NCBI RefSeq assembly: GCF_003605645.1
Contig: NZ_QVMU01000015.1
Span: forward strand, 43,258-107,257
From: Vibrio sinensis
Lineage (GTDB): Bacteria > Pseudomonadota > Gammaproteobacteria > Enterobacterales > Vibrionaceae
DNA length: 64,000 nt
Direction of reading: 5' to 3'
Shown piece by piece: positions 1 through 8,137 of the stretch. Positions within the stretch are counted from its first letter, which is position 1, and every line of letters begins with the position of its first letter. The notes beneath the pieces are model-generated. The model saw only the letters and a list, made by a program, of their open reading frames with translations, ran no database searches and was not told where the DNA came from. Position numbers and translations under genes: made by a program.

Positions 1-2
1 AC

Positions 3-728
3 CTATTACCAAACGACCGCGTAGCTGAGTGTGTGTATGGCAATGACCAATTTATGGTGGATGTCCGCACTAACGTACTAAAAAAAGCACCGAATGTACG
101 TTTAATGATGGTCGCGAACTCAGGCGGTTGGCGTAACTTTGCTACCAACGAGAAAGAAATTCGTACTCCGGCTGACGTTGCTGGTTTGAAGATCCGTACG
201 GTACCGGCAAAAATTCAGCAAGATCTCGTTAGAGAACTCGATGGCGCGCCAACACCAGTTGCGTTTCCTGAAGTTTACACGGCACTTTCAACAGGTGTTG
301 TTGAGGGAACGAAGAACGGTATCGTAGATATCATTCAAAGTCGTCTACATGAGAGTTTGGATTACCTAACACTTGACGGTCATGGCTACATGGGCGGAGC
401 GTGGGTGATGTCTGATGCGAAATACAACACTTTGTCTCCTGAACTTAAGCGCATTGTTCTTGATGCCATTGAAGCGCAGCAGCAGTACCTAAACTCTTAT
501 CCGAAGCATAACGAATACGCATCGTATGAAGTATTCAAGAACTCAAACGGTAAGATCCACAACCCAACAGCACAAGAAAAACAAGCATTCGTCAAAGCAA
601 CTCAACCCGTCATTGATAACTGGGCTGCGAATGCGGACGCAGAGGGTAAACAGTGGCTAGAGCGCTTTAAAACACAAATCAAAACTTGTGAAGCTGAAAT
701 CGAAGCGTCTTACAAGTTAACCATGTAA
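3..728 (+). CDS. TRAP transporter solute-binding protein (DctP family), C-terminal part
   Basis: Partial gene: the reading frame is open to the left edge, so the signal peptide and first lobe lie outside the window. About 241 residues remain of a family usually near 330. The visible part matches the DctP/DctP-like periplasmic receptor of TRAP transporters: the segment around 'ADVAGLKIRTVPAK' followed by 'GAPTPVAFPEVYTALSTGVVEG' is the hallmark ligand-binding region, with the Arg that binds the substrate carboxylate in 'KIRT'. The protein would deliver an organic acid or sugar acid to a membrane DctQM pair, which must be encoded elsewhere. Downstream genes in the same direction encode a PTS EIIB domain and a YihS-type isomerase, which suggests a sugar-derived substrate; this is inference. 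Confidence 0.9.
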   Translation, partial: LLPNDRVAECVYGNDQFMVDVRTNVLKKAPNVRLMMVANSGGWRNFATNEKEIRTPADVAGLKIRTVPAKIQQDLVRELDGAPTPVAFPEVYTALSTGVVEGTKNGIVDIIQSRLHESLDYLTLDGHGYMGGAWVMSDAKYNTLSPELKRIVLDAIEAQQQYLNSYPKHNEYASYEVFKNSNGKIHNPTAQEKQAFVKATQPVIDNWAANADAEGKQWLERFKTQIKTCEAEIEASYKLTM

Positions 729-784
729 CACCACGCAGTGAAGTGCCAAGTCTTAATTGGTACTTCATCCAAGGGAGAAAGTCG

Positions 785-1051
785 ATGATTAACGACAAAG
801 GCAATTTACAAGCTAAGGCACAAAAAATTCTGAAAGCGATGGGCGGTATCGAGAATATCGTCGCAGGCAAAATTGATAATTGTGCCACCCGTTTGCGTAT
901 TCAGGTTAAAGATATCGAAATCGTCAATGAAGGCCTATTACGTCGCCAAGGTGCACTAGGTTTTATCCACTTGCAAGACAATCAAATCCAAGTGGTGTTC
1001 TTTGATGTACACAATTTAGCAGAAGAATTACGAACCCAAGCGCTGAAATGA
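785..1051 (+). CDS. Free-standing PTS EIIB domain (glucose/N-acetylglucosamine type)
   Basis: An 88-residue protein that is a single glucose-family PTS EIIB domain. It has the phosphorylated cysteine in 'NCATRLR' (Cys33) and the downstream 'LLRRQGALGF' region typical of GlcB/NagE/PtsG EIIB. The start at 785 is preceded by GGGAGA at 773-778; a longer frame beginning at 743 lacks a ribosome site. No EIIC or EIIA domain is fused or adjacent. A PTS half-component between a TRAP receptor and an isomerase is unexpected, because TRAP transporters do not phosphorylate their cargo. It may serve a PTS permease encoded elsewhere, or act as a phosphorylation-state sensor. The domain call is firm and the role is open. 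Confidence 0.85.
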   Translation: MINDKGNLQAKAQKILKAMGGIENIVAGKIDNCATRLRIQVKDIEIVNEGLLRRQGALGFIHLQDNQIQVVFFDVHNLAEELRTQALK

Positions 1052-1126
1052 TCAATATAGAAATATTCATTGCTGTTTAGGTTTAAATCAAATTTATAAA
1101 TATAAATAGATATATAGGATAGAAAT

Positions 1127-2377
1127 ATGAAGTGGATTAATACCAAATCTCACACCTCTTGGCTCGATACTGAAACAGACCGTATTTTTGAATTTGGTCG
1201 CAATGCAGTGGTACCAAACGGCTTCGGTTGGATTGGTAACAATGGTTCGGTTCGTGATGAGATGGGAACTCGCCTTTGGATCACTGCCCGTATGCTTCAT
1301 TGTTACGCACTTGCAGCGCACATGGGACGTCCTGGTGCCTATGATCTTGTTGAGCACGGTATCGCGGCACTTGAAGGTCCACTTAAAGACAAAACCCACG
1401 GTGGTTGGTTCGCTACGATCGATAATACAGGTGAGGGTATTATTGATTCATCTAAGCAAGGTTACCAACACGCATTCGTATTGCTAGGTGCTGCTAGTGC
1501 GGTAACGACGGGTCACCCTCGTGCAAAAGCGCTACTAGACGAAGCGATCACAGTATACGAAAGACATTTCTGGGTTGAAGAAAAACAGATGTGTTACGAG
1601 TCATGGGATCAAGCTTGGACTGAGACTGAAGACTACCGTGGCGGTAACATGGCAATGCACTCAGTCGAAGCATTCCTAATCGTTTACGATGTCACTAAAG
1701 ATAAGAAATGGCTAGATCGCGCACTGAATATCACTAAGTTCATGATCAATAAGACCGCGAAAGGCCTAAGCTACCGCGTGAATGAGCACTTTGATTCGAA
1801 CTGGAATCCGCTACCAGACTACAACAAAGAAACACCGGCGAGCCATTTCCGTGCATACGGCGGTACACCTGGTCACTGGATCGAGTGGGGTCGTCTAATC
1901 TGTCACCTACGTGCGACATTATTAGAAATCGGTGCTGACTGCCCAGAATGGCTATTGGAAGATGCGATTGGCCTATTCGACGCAACGGTTCGTGATGCAT
2001 GGCATGTAGATGGTGCGCCTGGCTTCGTCTACTCAGTAGATTGGGATGGCAAGCCAGTAGTACGAGAGCGTATTCGCTGGGCTCCAGTAGAGGCGATCGG
2101 TACAGCTTACGCATTGTTTGCTGTCACAGGTGAGAAGAAATACGAAGATTGGTATCGTACATGGTGGGATTACTGCCGTACTTACCTAATCGATTATGAA
2201 GGTTGTTCATGGTGGCAAGAGCTTGACGTAAACAACCAAGCAGGCACAAGCGTTGTTTGGAATGGTAAACAAGACATCTACCACCTAATGCACTGTTTAG
2301 TTATCCCACGCCTGCCGCTAACTCCAGGTCTAGCACCAGCACTAGCTAATGGCTTGTTGGATGTTAACTTGAAGTAA
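1127..2377 (+). CDS. yihS: YihS-type aldose-ketose isomerase (sulfoquinovose/mannose isomerase, AGE fold)
   Basis: This 416-residue protein can be followed nearly end to end against E. coli YihS (413 aa) from memory, including 'EMGT.LWITARMLH', 'GYQH', 'YRGGNMAMHSVEAFL', 'GGTPGHWIEWGRL' and 'KQDIYHLMHCLVIPR'. YihS has an (alpha/alpha)6-barrel of the N-acylglucosamine 2-epimerase superfamily. It isomerises sulfoquinovose to 6-deoxy-6-sulfofructose and also acts on mannose and lyxose. The catalytic histidines of the family, in 'GGTPGHW' and 'DIYHLMH', are present. None of the other sulfoglycolysis genes (kinase YihV, aldolase YihT) is visible, so the substrate here could be mannose or another sugar. 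AGGA at 1118-1121 is the likely ribosome site. A strong terminator follows. Confidence 0.88.
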   Translation: MKWINTKSHTSWLDTETDRIFEFGRNAVVPNGFGWIGNNGSVRDEMGTRLWITARMLHCYALAAHMGRPGAYDLVEHGIAALEGPLKDKTHGGWFATIDNTGEGIIDSSKQGYQHAFVLLGAASAVTTGHPRAKALLDEAITVYERHFWVEEKQMCYESWDQAWTETEDYRGGNMAMHSVEAFLIVYDVTKDKKWLDRALNITKFMINKTAKGLSYRVNEHFDSNWNPLPDYNKETPASHFRAYGGTPGHWIEWGRLICHLRATLLEIGADCPEWLLEDAIGLFDATVRDAWHVDGAPGFVYSVDWDGKPVVRERIRWAPVEAIGTAYALFAVTGEKKYEDWYRTWWDYCRTYLIDYEGCSWWQELDVNNQAGTSVVWNGKQDIYHLMHCLVIPRLPLTPGLAPALANGLLDVNLK

Positions 2378-2401
2378 TGAGTTGCTGAGAGTAAAAATTA
2401 A

Positions 2402-2431
2402 AGGCTGACCCTATTAATGGTCAGCCTTTTT
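2402..2431 (+). terminator. Rho-independent terminator after yihS
   Basis: A perfect 9-bp stem (AGGCTGACC / GGTCAGCCT) with an 8-nt loop is followed by a T tract. It lies 25 bases after the yihS stop and closes the TRAP-EIIB-YihS transcription unit. Confidence 0.9.
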
Positions 2432-2559
2432 GCGTTTAATTTGTTTGAGAGTGGCATTTGACGCTGAGGGTCTAAAATAGCTTAATGAGTTGATCGTGTT
2501 TCGTTTACTCACGATTTTCGCTTATTCATTAGATAGCTTCATCTCTATCGCAATATCAA

Positions 2560-2958
2560 CTAGGTAAAGCTTGGTCGGCTATCCTTCATTAAGAAATCGA
2601 GCTTTTTCTGGGCTGCGGTAGGATTTTCCAAATCAATAATTTCAATCATTTCACAATCGTCCAGAAACATTTCATTAATTGAAGTTGGATAGTGGCGACA
2701 ATCTTCCGGTCGATCGAGGTAAATACTGCAAGTGTATTTATCCTGTGTCTGTGGATCAGATTTGGCAACAATTTGAAGAAATGGACATCGTGTTAGCCTC
2801 AATCCAGTTTCTGGATCAAACCAAATCTCAGATCCTTTTACGTATTCGAAGATCTCTGGGTTAAATATTTCCCAAAGGTCAATTTCATCTTTCGTCGCGG
2901 CAAGATCACCATCGCCATATTTGATGCAGCATTTCCCGCATTGATTGCAATCTTTCAT
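2560..2958 (-). CDS. YkgJ-type cysteine cluster protein (putative zinc/iron-binding)
   Basis: A 132-residue protein starting with 'CNQCGKCC', the four-cysteine signature (Cys4, 7, 10, 11) of the YkgJ/CxxCxxCC family. Further family cysteines are at 'TRCPFL', 'YTCSIYLDRPEDCRHYP' and 'DDCE'. The family is thought to bind zinc or an iron-sulfur centre; its function is not established. It stands alone, on the strand opposite its neighbours, with about 290 bases upstream. The call rests on the cysteine spacing. Confidence 0.85.
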   Translation of the reverse strand: MKDCNQCGKCCIKYGDGDLAATKDEIDLWEIFNPEIFEYVKGSEIWFDPETGLRLTRCPFLQIVAKSDPQTQDKYTCSIYLDRPEDCRHYPTSINEMFLDDCEMIEIIDLENPTAAQKKLDFLMKDSRPSFT

Positions 2959-3247
2959 CGTCTTTCATGTTATTAGTGAATACTTAGCAATTATATCACC
3001 GAAAGAGCAATGTGATCTGGTTCAAAGTAATTTGTATAAAATAGAGTGTTTTAAAATGACCTAAAACGTTTGGTAGCTTCAGTGCAAAGTTTTACATATA
3101 TGGATATGGCACAATAGCTTAAGTCTAGATAGTGCTCGCTATTAACTTAATGTTGTACGTTTTGATGCGGCCCATCAACGAGCTGATAGCTATTTTTCGT
3201 GCGCGCTTTTGCGCCTAACGCAGTGTGTTACGTAATTAGGATAATCA

Positions 3248-4177
3248 ATGGAAATAGTAGAAGCCAAAATCTCTGACTTAGAATCATTTTTTACGTATTT
3301 AGAAGCGCAGTTATTAGACAATGCAGCCGTCGATTCTCCACTTTTTCAGCCTATCGCTAAAGAAGATTGTCACGTTTCAGCACGGCTAAAAGTTAAGTTT
3401 CGCGAGGGCTTTGAACCTTGTGTCGGAGAGTTGGGTTGGAGAAAACTTTGGCTACTTAAAGATGCCATCGGCAATATTCTCGGCCATGTTGATTTACGCC
3501 ATTATGGTGAAGAGTATCGATATCATCGCGTTTTACTGGGAATGGGAGTTGACTCTAGCGTAAGAAAACAAGGCTTTGGCCAACAGTTAATAGAGTCGGC
3601 AATCCAGTTTTGTCATGAGACTTTTGGCATTGATTGGCTCGATCTTAATGTGCTATCGAATAATGTACCGGCTAAAAATTTGTATCTAAAATTGGGTTTT
3701 GAAGAAATAGGGCAAATGATTGATTGCTATCGTATTGATGGCCAATCTGTGTCAGAAACTACGATGACGCTCTGCACACAGAGTTGTATATCGCCAATAA
3801 TAAGTGACTTGATTAGTCACATTGACCATATAGTTCTTACCGTTGCGGATATTGAACGGTCGGTACAATTTTATAAGCGAGTTTTACTGATGGAAGAGGT
3901 TTCTTTCGCTAACGGACGAAAAGCGATGAAATTTGGCCATCAAAAAATTAACCTGCAACTTTTGGGGCAAGAACTGCGAAATTTAGCGCAAGTGGGTTCT
4001 GGCGATTTGTGTTTGATATCGAACTGGTCACTTGGAGAGGTGATGAGTCATCTGGCCGATGAAAATATTGAGATTATTGAAGGTGTGGTTGAAAAATCAG
4101 GAGCGCTAGGAGCAATTCAGTCCGTCTACTTTTTAGACCCAGATTTAAACCTGATTGAAGTGAGTGTTTACCAATAA
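3248..4177 (+). CDS. GNAT acetyltransferase - VOC (glyoxalase-fold) fusion protein
   Basis: A 309-residue two-domain protein. Residues about 1-175 are a GNAT N-acetyltransferase: 'LGMGVDSSVRKQGFGQQLIESAI' contains the acetyl-CoA pyrophosphate loop (R-K-Q-G-F-G), and 'NNVPAKNLYLKLGFEEIG' is the usual C-terminal signature. Residues about 190-309 are a vicinal-oxygen-chelate domain: 'IDHIVLTVADIERSVQFYKRVL' at its start and 'YFLDPDLNLIEVSVY' at its end, with the metal-ligand His and Glu positions of the fold. The reading frame runs through with no internal restart. VOC domains in this arrangement occur in antibiotic-binding, dioxygenase and glyoxalase proteins, so the fusion could modify and bind one small molecule. 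Substrate unknown. A separate VOC gene follows 96 bases later. Confidence 0.85.
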   Translation: MEIVEAKISDLESFFTYLEAQLLDNAAVDSPLFQPIAKEDCHVSARLKVKFREGFEPCVGELGWRKLWLLKDAIGNILGHVDLRHYGEEYRYHRVLLGMGVDSSVRKQGFGQQLIESAIQFCHETFGIDWLDLNVLSNNVPAKNLYLKLGFEEIGQMIDCYRIDGQSVSETTMTLCTQSCISPIISDLISHIDHIVLTVADIERSVQFYKRVLLMEEVSFANGRKAMKFGHQKINLQLLGQELRNLAQVGSGDLCLISNWSLGEVMSHLADENIEIIEGVVEKSGALGAIQSVYFLDPDLNLIEVSVYQ

Positions 4178-4273
4178 AATTAGAACTTAACTTGAATTGA
4201 ATCGGGTGTTGTTGTGGATACAATAATTGGGCATGATGCCATTTAAGTTAGTTCTTCATAGTTTGGTGAGAAA

Positions 4274-4699
4274 ATGCAGCAAAATATTATTCATATTGCT
4301 CTTGTCGTAAAAGAGTACGATGAAGCGATCGATTTCTATGTAAACAAGCTAAATTTCGAGCTTATAGAAGATACCTATCAACCAGAGCAAGATAAGCGTT
4401 GGGTCGTTGTTGCACCACCAAATTCAAAAGGTGTAACGATACTTCTTGCAAAGGCTTCTAAACCTGAACAAGTTGATTTTATTGGTAATCAATCCGGTGG
4501 ACGGGTATTTATATTCCTAAGTACTGATGATTTTTGGCGTGATTATGAGCGAATGAAATCGATAGGGATTAACTTCGTTCGCGAGCCACAAGAACACGAT
4601 TACGGCACAGTCGCCGTCTTTGAGGATTTATATGGCAACCTTTGGGACTTACTTCAGTTAAGCCCTGAACATCCAATGGCGAAAAGATTGCCATCATAA
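4274..4699 (+). CDS. VOC family protein
   Basis: A 141-residue single VOC (glyoxalase/bleomycin-resistance fold) protein. It begins 'IIHIALVVKEYDEAIDFYVNKLNFEL' and ends 'VAVFEDLYGNLWDLLQLS', the two beta-alpha-beta-beta-beta modules expected of the fold. Substrate cannot be told from sequence. It lies in the same direction as the GNAT-VOC fusion but 96 bases away, so co-transcription is possible and not shown. Confidence 0.8.
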   Translation: MQQNIIHIALVVKEYDEAIDFYVNKLNFELIEDTYQPEQDKRWVVVAPPNSKGVTILLAKASKPEQVDFIGNQSGGRVFIFLSTDDFWRDYERMKSIGINFVREPQEHDYGTVAVFEDLYGNLWDLLQLSPEHPMAKRLPS

Positions 4700-4702
4700 A
4701 GG

Positions 4703-4740
4703 CATAGCGTAGCGCGAATTCAACGTGTTGCGCTATGTTA
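4703..4740 (+). terminator. Possible terminator or RNA hairpin after the VOC gene
   Basis: CATAGCG at 4703-4709 pairs with CGCTATG at 4731-4737, and the stem can be extended inward by seven G-U-tolerant pairs. Only a weak T-rich tail follows, so terminator function is uncertain. Confidence 0.4.
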
Positions 4741-4811
4741 ATATCCGTTCACGATTGTATTTGAATAGCGGTATAATCACGCGATTATCTCGAAATAATG
4801 ATGATGTGAAT

Positions 4812-4973
4812 ATGAGAAAGTACTACACAACAGAGGGCGATACGACCGCCAAAAAAGCAAAAAATGCCTACCCTAAACTGGCGTTGTGCGAGAAATGCGT
4901 AGGGAGTTACGTGGTAATTAGTGAAGGCGAACGCACTTATGATGAGTGTGCTAAATGCGGCGAAGATGATTAG
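4812..4973 (+). CDS. Small zinc-ribbon-like protein, 53 residues
   Basis: A 53-residue protein with two CxxC knuckles, 'CEKC' and 'CAKC', separated by about 18 residues, which is a minimal zinc-ribbon layout. A longer frame from 4725 has an unconvincing N-terminus and lacks a ribosome site; the ATG at 4812 gives a basic, compact start ('MRKYYTTEGD'). I do not recognise a named family. It could be a nucleic-acid-binding or metal-storage peptide. It is too short for confident functional inference, but the paired CxxC motifs argue that it is a real gene. Confidence 0.6.
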   Translation: MRKYYTTEGDTTAKKAKNAYPKLALCEKCVGSYVVISEGERTYDECAKCGEDD

Positions 4974-5091
4974 GGCTCAATTCTTAGCCGTCATCTTAGT
5001 TAAAACATGATATTTAGTGAGCAGCCCAAGCCAGTCTACATAATTTGAATACGGTGTTTGTGGCTGCATACCATTTACTAAATGAAATGCG

Positions 5092-5490
5092 TTACTTGCA
5101 AGCATAGTGTTCAGGTAGTAAAGCATGTCCCTGTTTATCAGCAAGGTAAGTGAGTGCGTCGATAACTCGTATCGGCGTCAATAAATTCTCATCACAGCAG
5201 CTATCAAGCTCGAATGCGACATAGAGGTTATTCGACTCTACTTTCAAAAATAGATTCCCTTGAGGTGCAACGTATTGCTCAAGAGTGAATACACCAAGGC
5301 CAAGGAAGTGCGAGCTTTTAAGGCTGCCTGTCGCGTAAATATCACATTTTAATTTGTGAGCGAGCGTTAAGAAATCAAGAAGCAAATTAACCTGCTCGTC
5401 TGAAACATCATCTAGCGCGTGGATGTGTGCTGTTTTGCAGAAACGCTCTAGGTAGGTCAACATAACGTTGATATCGTTGTTAAATGGCAT
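5092..5490 (-). CDS. Hypothetical protein, 132 residues
   Basis: An acidic, mostly helical protein of 132 residues starting 'MPFNNDINVMLTYLERFC'. I chose the ATG at 5490 because GAGAG lies 7 bases upstream on this strand; an upstream TTG at 5574 adds 28 residues but has no ribosome site. No signal peptide, membrane segment or known motif is visible. The C-terminal half alternates hydrophobic strands ('GNLFLKVESNNLYVAFELD'). It is monocistronic and its function is unknown. Confidence 0.6.
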   Translation of the reverse strand: MPFNNDINVMLTYLERFCKTAHIHALDDVSDEQVNLLLDFLTLAHKLKCDIYATGSLKSSHFLGLGVFTLEQYVAPQGNLFLKVESNNLYVAFELDSCCDENLLTPIRVIDALTYLADKQGHALLPEHYACK

Positions 5491-5702
5491 CTTATTGCTC
5501 TCGTCTAGTGAACCGCGCGATTGTATCCCACAGACATAGCAAGACAAAGCGTTTAAAAGTGCAGATGTGGACAAATAAAGAGGAGATCTTATGTGACTTG
5601 GTCAATTCGTAATACTAATAGAAATACTCAATTACATATGATTAACCAGATAAGAGCATGTTAACATTGCCGTTTTAATGTGGATATTTTGCAGGTTTTT
5701 TA

Positions 5703-6188
5703 ATGGAAATAGTCAAAGTAGATAGTAGTAATGAAAAAGTATATGCAAATTTATACCAAGGCTACGCCGCTGAATTTTCAAAAATTATCGAAGATAAACC
5801 AGATGAAAATGGCTTGTTCGAAATATATCCAGCGATAGGGGATCAGGTTTCAGGGTATTTGCTTTATGTTGAGGGTGTCCCTGCTGCGTTGACTGCGATA
5901 GAAGAAAAGAGCCCCGGTGTGTTTGAAATATGCGATTTTTATGTGGTGCCGTATTTTCGAAAAAACAAATTAGGTAAGCGATTCATTTCGCGATTATTTG
6001 AAAGCCTGAAAGGAACATGGGAAATCAAACAAGTTGCTGGCGCTGATCATGCGGTTAATTTTTGGAGGGATGTTGTTACGGATTATACATCAGGTCATTT
6101 TGTTGAAGATAAGTATCTAGACAAAACATGGGGATGGGTGACGAGACAGTGCTTTGACCATAAGAATTTGATTATGTGTGAAGATTAG
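5703..6188 (+). CDS. GNAT family N-acetyltransferase
   Basis: A 161-residue protein with a weakly conserved GNAT core. 'FEICDFYVVPYFRKNKLGKRFISRLFESL' holds the strand-4/loop/helix-3 acetyl-CoA binding element (R-K-N-K-L-G), and 'GADHAVNFWRDVV' is the usual strand-5/helix-4 region. Substrate unknown. It is preceded by about 210 bases without a gene and stands alone. Confidence 0.75.
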   Translation: MEIVKVDSSNEKVYANLYQGYAAEFSKIIEDKPDENGLFEIYPAIGDQVSGYLLYVEGVPAALTAIEEKSPGVFEICDFYVVPYFRKNKLGKRFISRLFESLKGTWEIKQVAGADHAVNFWRDVVTDYTSGHFVEDKYLDKTWGWVTRQCFDHKNLIMCED

Positions 6189-6421
6189 GGAGCCATGTTT
6201 AGTCGTTTGGGTTAAAGCCTATTTATTGGATAGCAATAAACTTCCACTCCATGTTCTGCGTCATTTAGCACTTGTAAGCTGAATGTACTGATCTGCGACT
6301 TTTCTTAGACGTAAGTCGCATTACCGCATTATTTTTAATCTGTTACTGTACGCATCACTATGCTCAGATGTGATAGCCACCTTGCACCAGGGATTCATTG
6401 ACTTACCTTGCTGGATAACGC

Positions 6422-8137
6422 ATGGATTACCACAGTAAACAAACCATTAAATTTTGGAAAAATAGCCTAGTTAGGCGCTTTTTTCTGCTCTCTCTGCTGG
6501 TGGCGAGTTTGCCATTAGTCGTCACTGTATTTGTCTATGACAGAATGACAGCAGGGCTTGTCTCTGAAATGGTCATAGAGCGTGAACAACAACATTTTGC
6601 ACAAATAAAAAACAGTATTTATCACCTTAGTCGCCAGCACATTCACGCGCTCGAGGCGATATCTGAATTGCCGGAAATTTCGTTATTATTTGAAACGTCA
6701 CACAGCCAGTTTCACTCTTCTCAAACCTTAAGCTTAATTCACTTTGATATCGATAGACCGGAAATATACGGGGCGCTTTTTTTTGATAGCGACTGGAATT
6801 TAGTCAATGCACTAGCGGGGCAAAGTGCGAGTGGTTCACCTTATTGGGGGGACGAGAAACTCGATGTTGCTTCGTTACCTAAAGCGCAATTTGGTCAGGC
6901 GATATTAGTTGGTCCAAGTGCCGCGACACCGGGCAATTCCGCATGGTATTTGCTTGCACTGCCTGTCACTCAAGTAAGGGACGCGACTCATCCTATTGGT
7001 TTCTTAGCGTTCCAGTTGCGCTTAGCGAGTTTGACTCACTACCTTTCCAATGCAGAGGCTAGTGATACCTTATTATGCTTGGGGGTGGCACAAGATAAGC
7101 GCTGCTTCGATGCTCTTGCAAGGTCAATCTCAGTGCCAACAAATGGCAGTGAAGCCTATCCTCTATTGGCTAATTGGTATTTGATTAACCCTACGGTTGA
7201 TACTCCTTTGTTAGCTCGAGAGCAACAGCGTTTTTTGGCGTTGTTAATGGCGCTACTCGTACTCTCTTTCGTTTCGATGTACTTCTACTTTCTTGTCAAA
7301 CGAGTAAGACGCCGAGTATTCCCATTGATTGATGCGGCAAATGCGATCTCATCTGGAGAACTAACGGCTCGATTACCCGTACACGGTAATGATGAAATTT
7401 CATTGTTAGCTCGGGCATTCAACCGCATGACTGAACATTTAGACTCGCTGTTGTTAGCAAGAGGTGAGGCTGAAAGAAAAGCGGTATGGGGCGAGTTTGC
7501 TACCGGTATTGCCCATGAAATTCGTAACCCGCTAGCCACGATAAAAGTGTGTGTACAGACTATGTCTGAGGATAAGGTCGAAGACAGAGAGCTACAGCAA
7601 CTCATGGTTGGGGAAATCGACCGCATTAACCAATTAATTAGCGGATTGCTAGAGTATGCTCGTCCTCCAGATCCAGAGACTAGGCAGGTTTCTTTGGCTA
7701 AGGTGATGAAACGCTTGGCGTCCTTGATTGCTCCTTTGGCGAGAGAAAGGGAAATTAAGTTACATGTGAAATGTGACACACGGTTATGTATTGAAGCTGA
7801 TGAAAACCAAGTTCAGCAGATCTTAATGAATTTGTTGATTAACGCGCTTGATGCCTCGCAATCGGGAAGTGAGATAGAACTTAGTGTGCAATTAACGGAA
7901 GAGGCGGCTTCGATAGTGGTCAGCGATCAAGGGTGTGGCATGGATGAAAAACAGATCGCTTCAATCAGTCAGCCGTTTTATACCACAAAAATGACAGGAA
8001 CTGGTCTTGGGCTCTCTGTATCACAACGTCTTGCAGAAAGTAATCATGCCCAATTAGAGTTTTATAGTAAGCCCGGAAAGGGCACTCAGGTTGTACTGAG
8101 GTTTGATAGGGAGTTTGTTTGTGACCCAGATAGCTAA
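6422..8137 (+). CDS. Membrane sensor histidine kinase of a sigma-54 two-component system
   Basis: A 571-residue kinase. A first membrane segment lies at about 20-38, a periplasmic sensor region at about 40-268, a second membrane segment at about 269-291, and a HAMP domain at about 292-345. The HisKA domain carries phospho-acceptor His365 in 'GIAHEIRNPLATI'. The ATPase domain has an N-box around 469-475 ('MNLLINALDAS'), a G1 box at 'DQGCGMD' (502-508) and a G2 box 'TGTGLGLS' (525-532). The layout matches the NtrB/DctB/AtoS group that controls NtrC-type regulators. Its stop lies 17 bases inside the regulator gene, so the two are translationally coupled. The periplasmic region shows no PAS or Cache signature that I recognise, which fits sensing through the binding protein encoded two genes downstream (inference). 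Confidence 0.93.
   Translation: MDYHSKQTIKFWKNSLVRRFFLLSLLVASLPLVVTVFVYDRMTAGLVSEMVIEREQQHFAQIKNSIYHLSRQHIHALEAISELPEISLLFETSHSQFHSSQTLSLIHFDIDRPEIYGALFFDSDWNLVNALAGQSASGSPYWGDEKLDVASLPKAQFGQAILVGPSAATPGNSAWYLLALPVTQVRDATHPIGFLAFQLRLASLTHYLSNAEASDTLLCLGVAQDKRCFDALARSISVPTNGSEAYPLLANWYLINPTVDTPLLAREQQRFLALLMALLVLSFVSMYFYFLVKRVRRRVFPLIDAANAISSGELTARLPVHGNDEISLLARAFNRMTEHLDSLLLARGEAERKAVWGEFATGIAHEIRNPLATIKVCVQTMSEDKVEDRELQQLMVGEIDRINQLISGLLEYARPPDPETRQVSLAKVMKRLASLIAPLAREREIKLHVKCDTRLCIEADENQVQQILMNLLINALDASQSGSEIELSVQLTEEAASIVVSDQGCGMDEKQIASISQPFYTTKMTGTGLGLSVSQRLAESNHAQLEFYSKPGKGTQVVLRFDREFVCDPDS

Noticed and set aside
3190..3230. GCCTAAC near 3207 and GTTAGGC at 10773 look like integron attC core sites, and the small single genes around them resemble cassette content.
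   Set aside because: No partner core site and no paired inner arms lie at the proper distance, gene spacing is irregular, and both strands are used. A cassette array is not supported.
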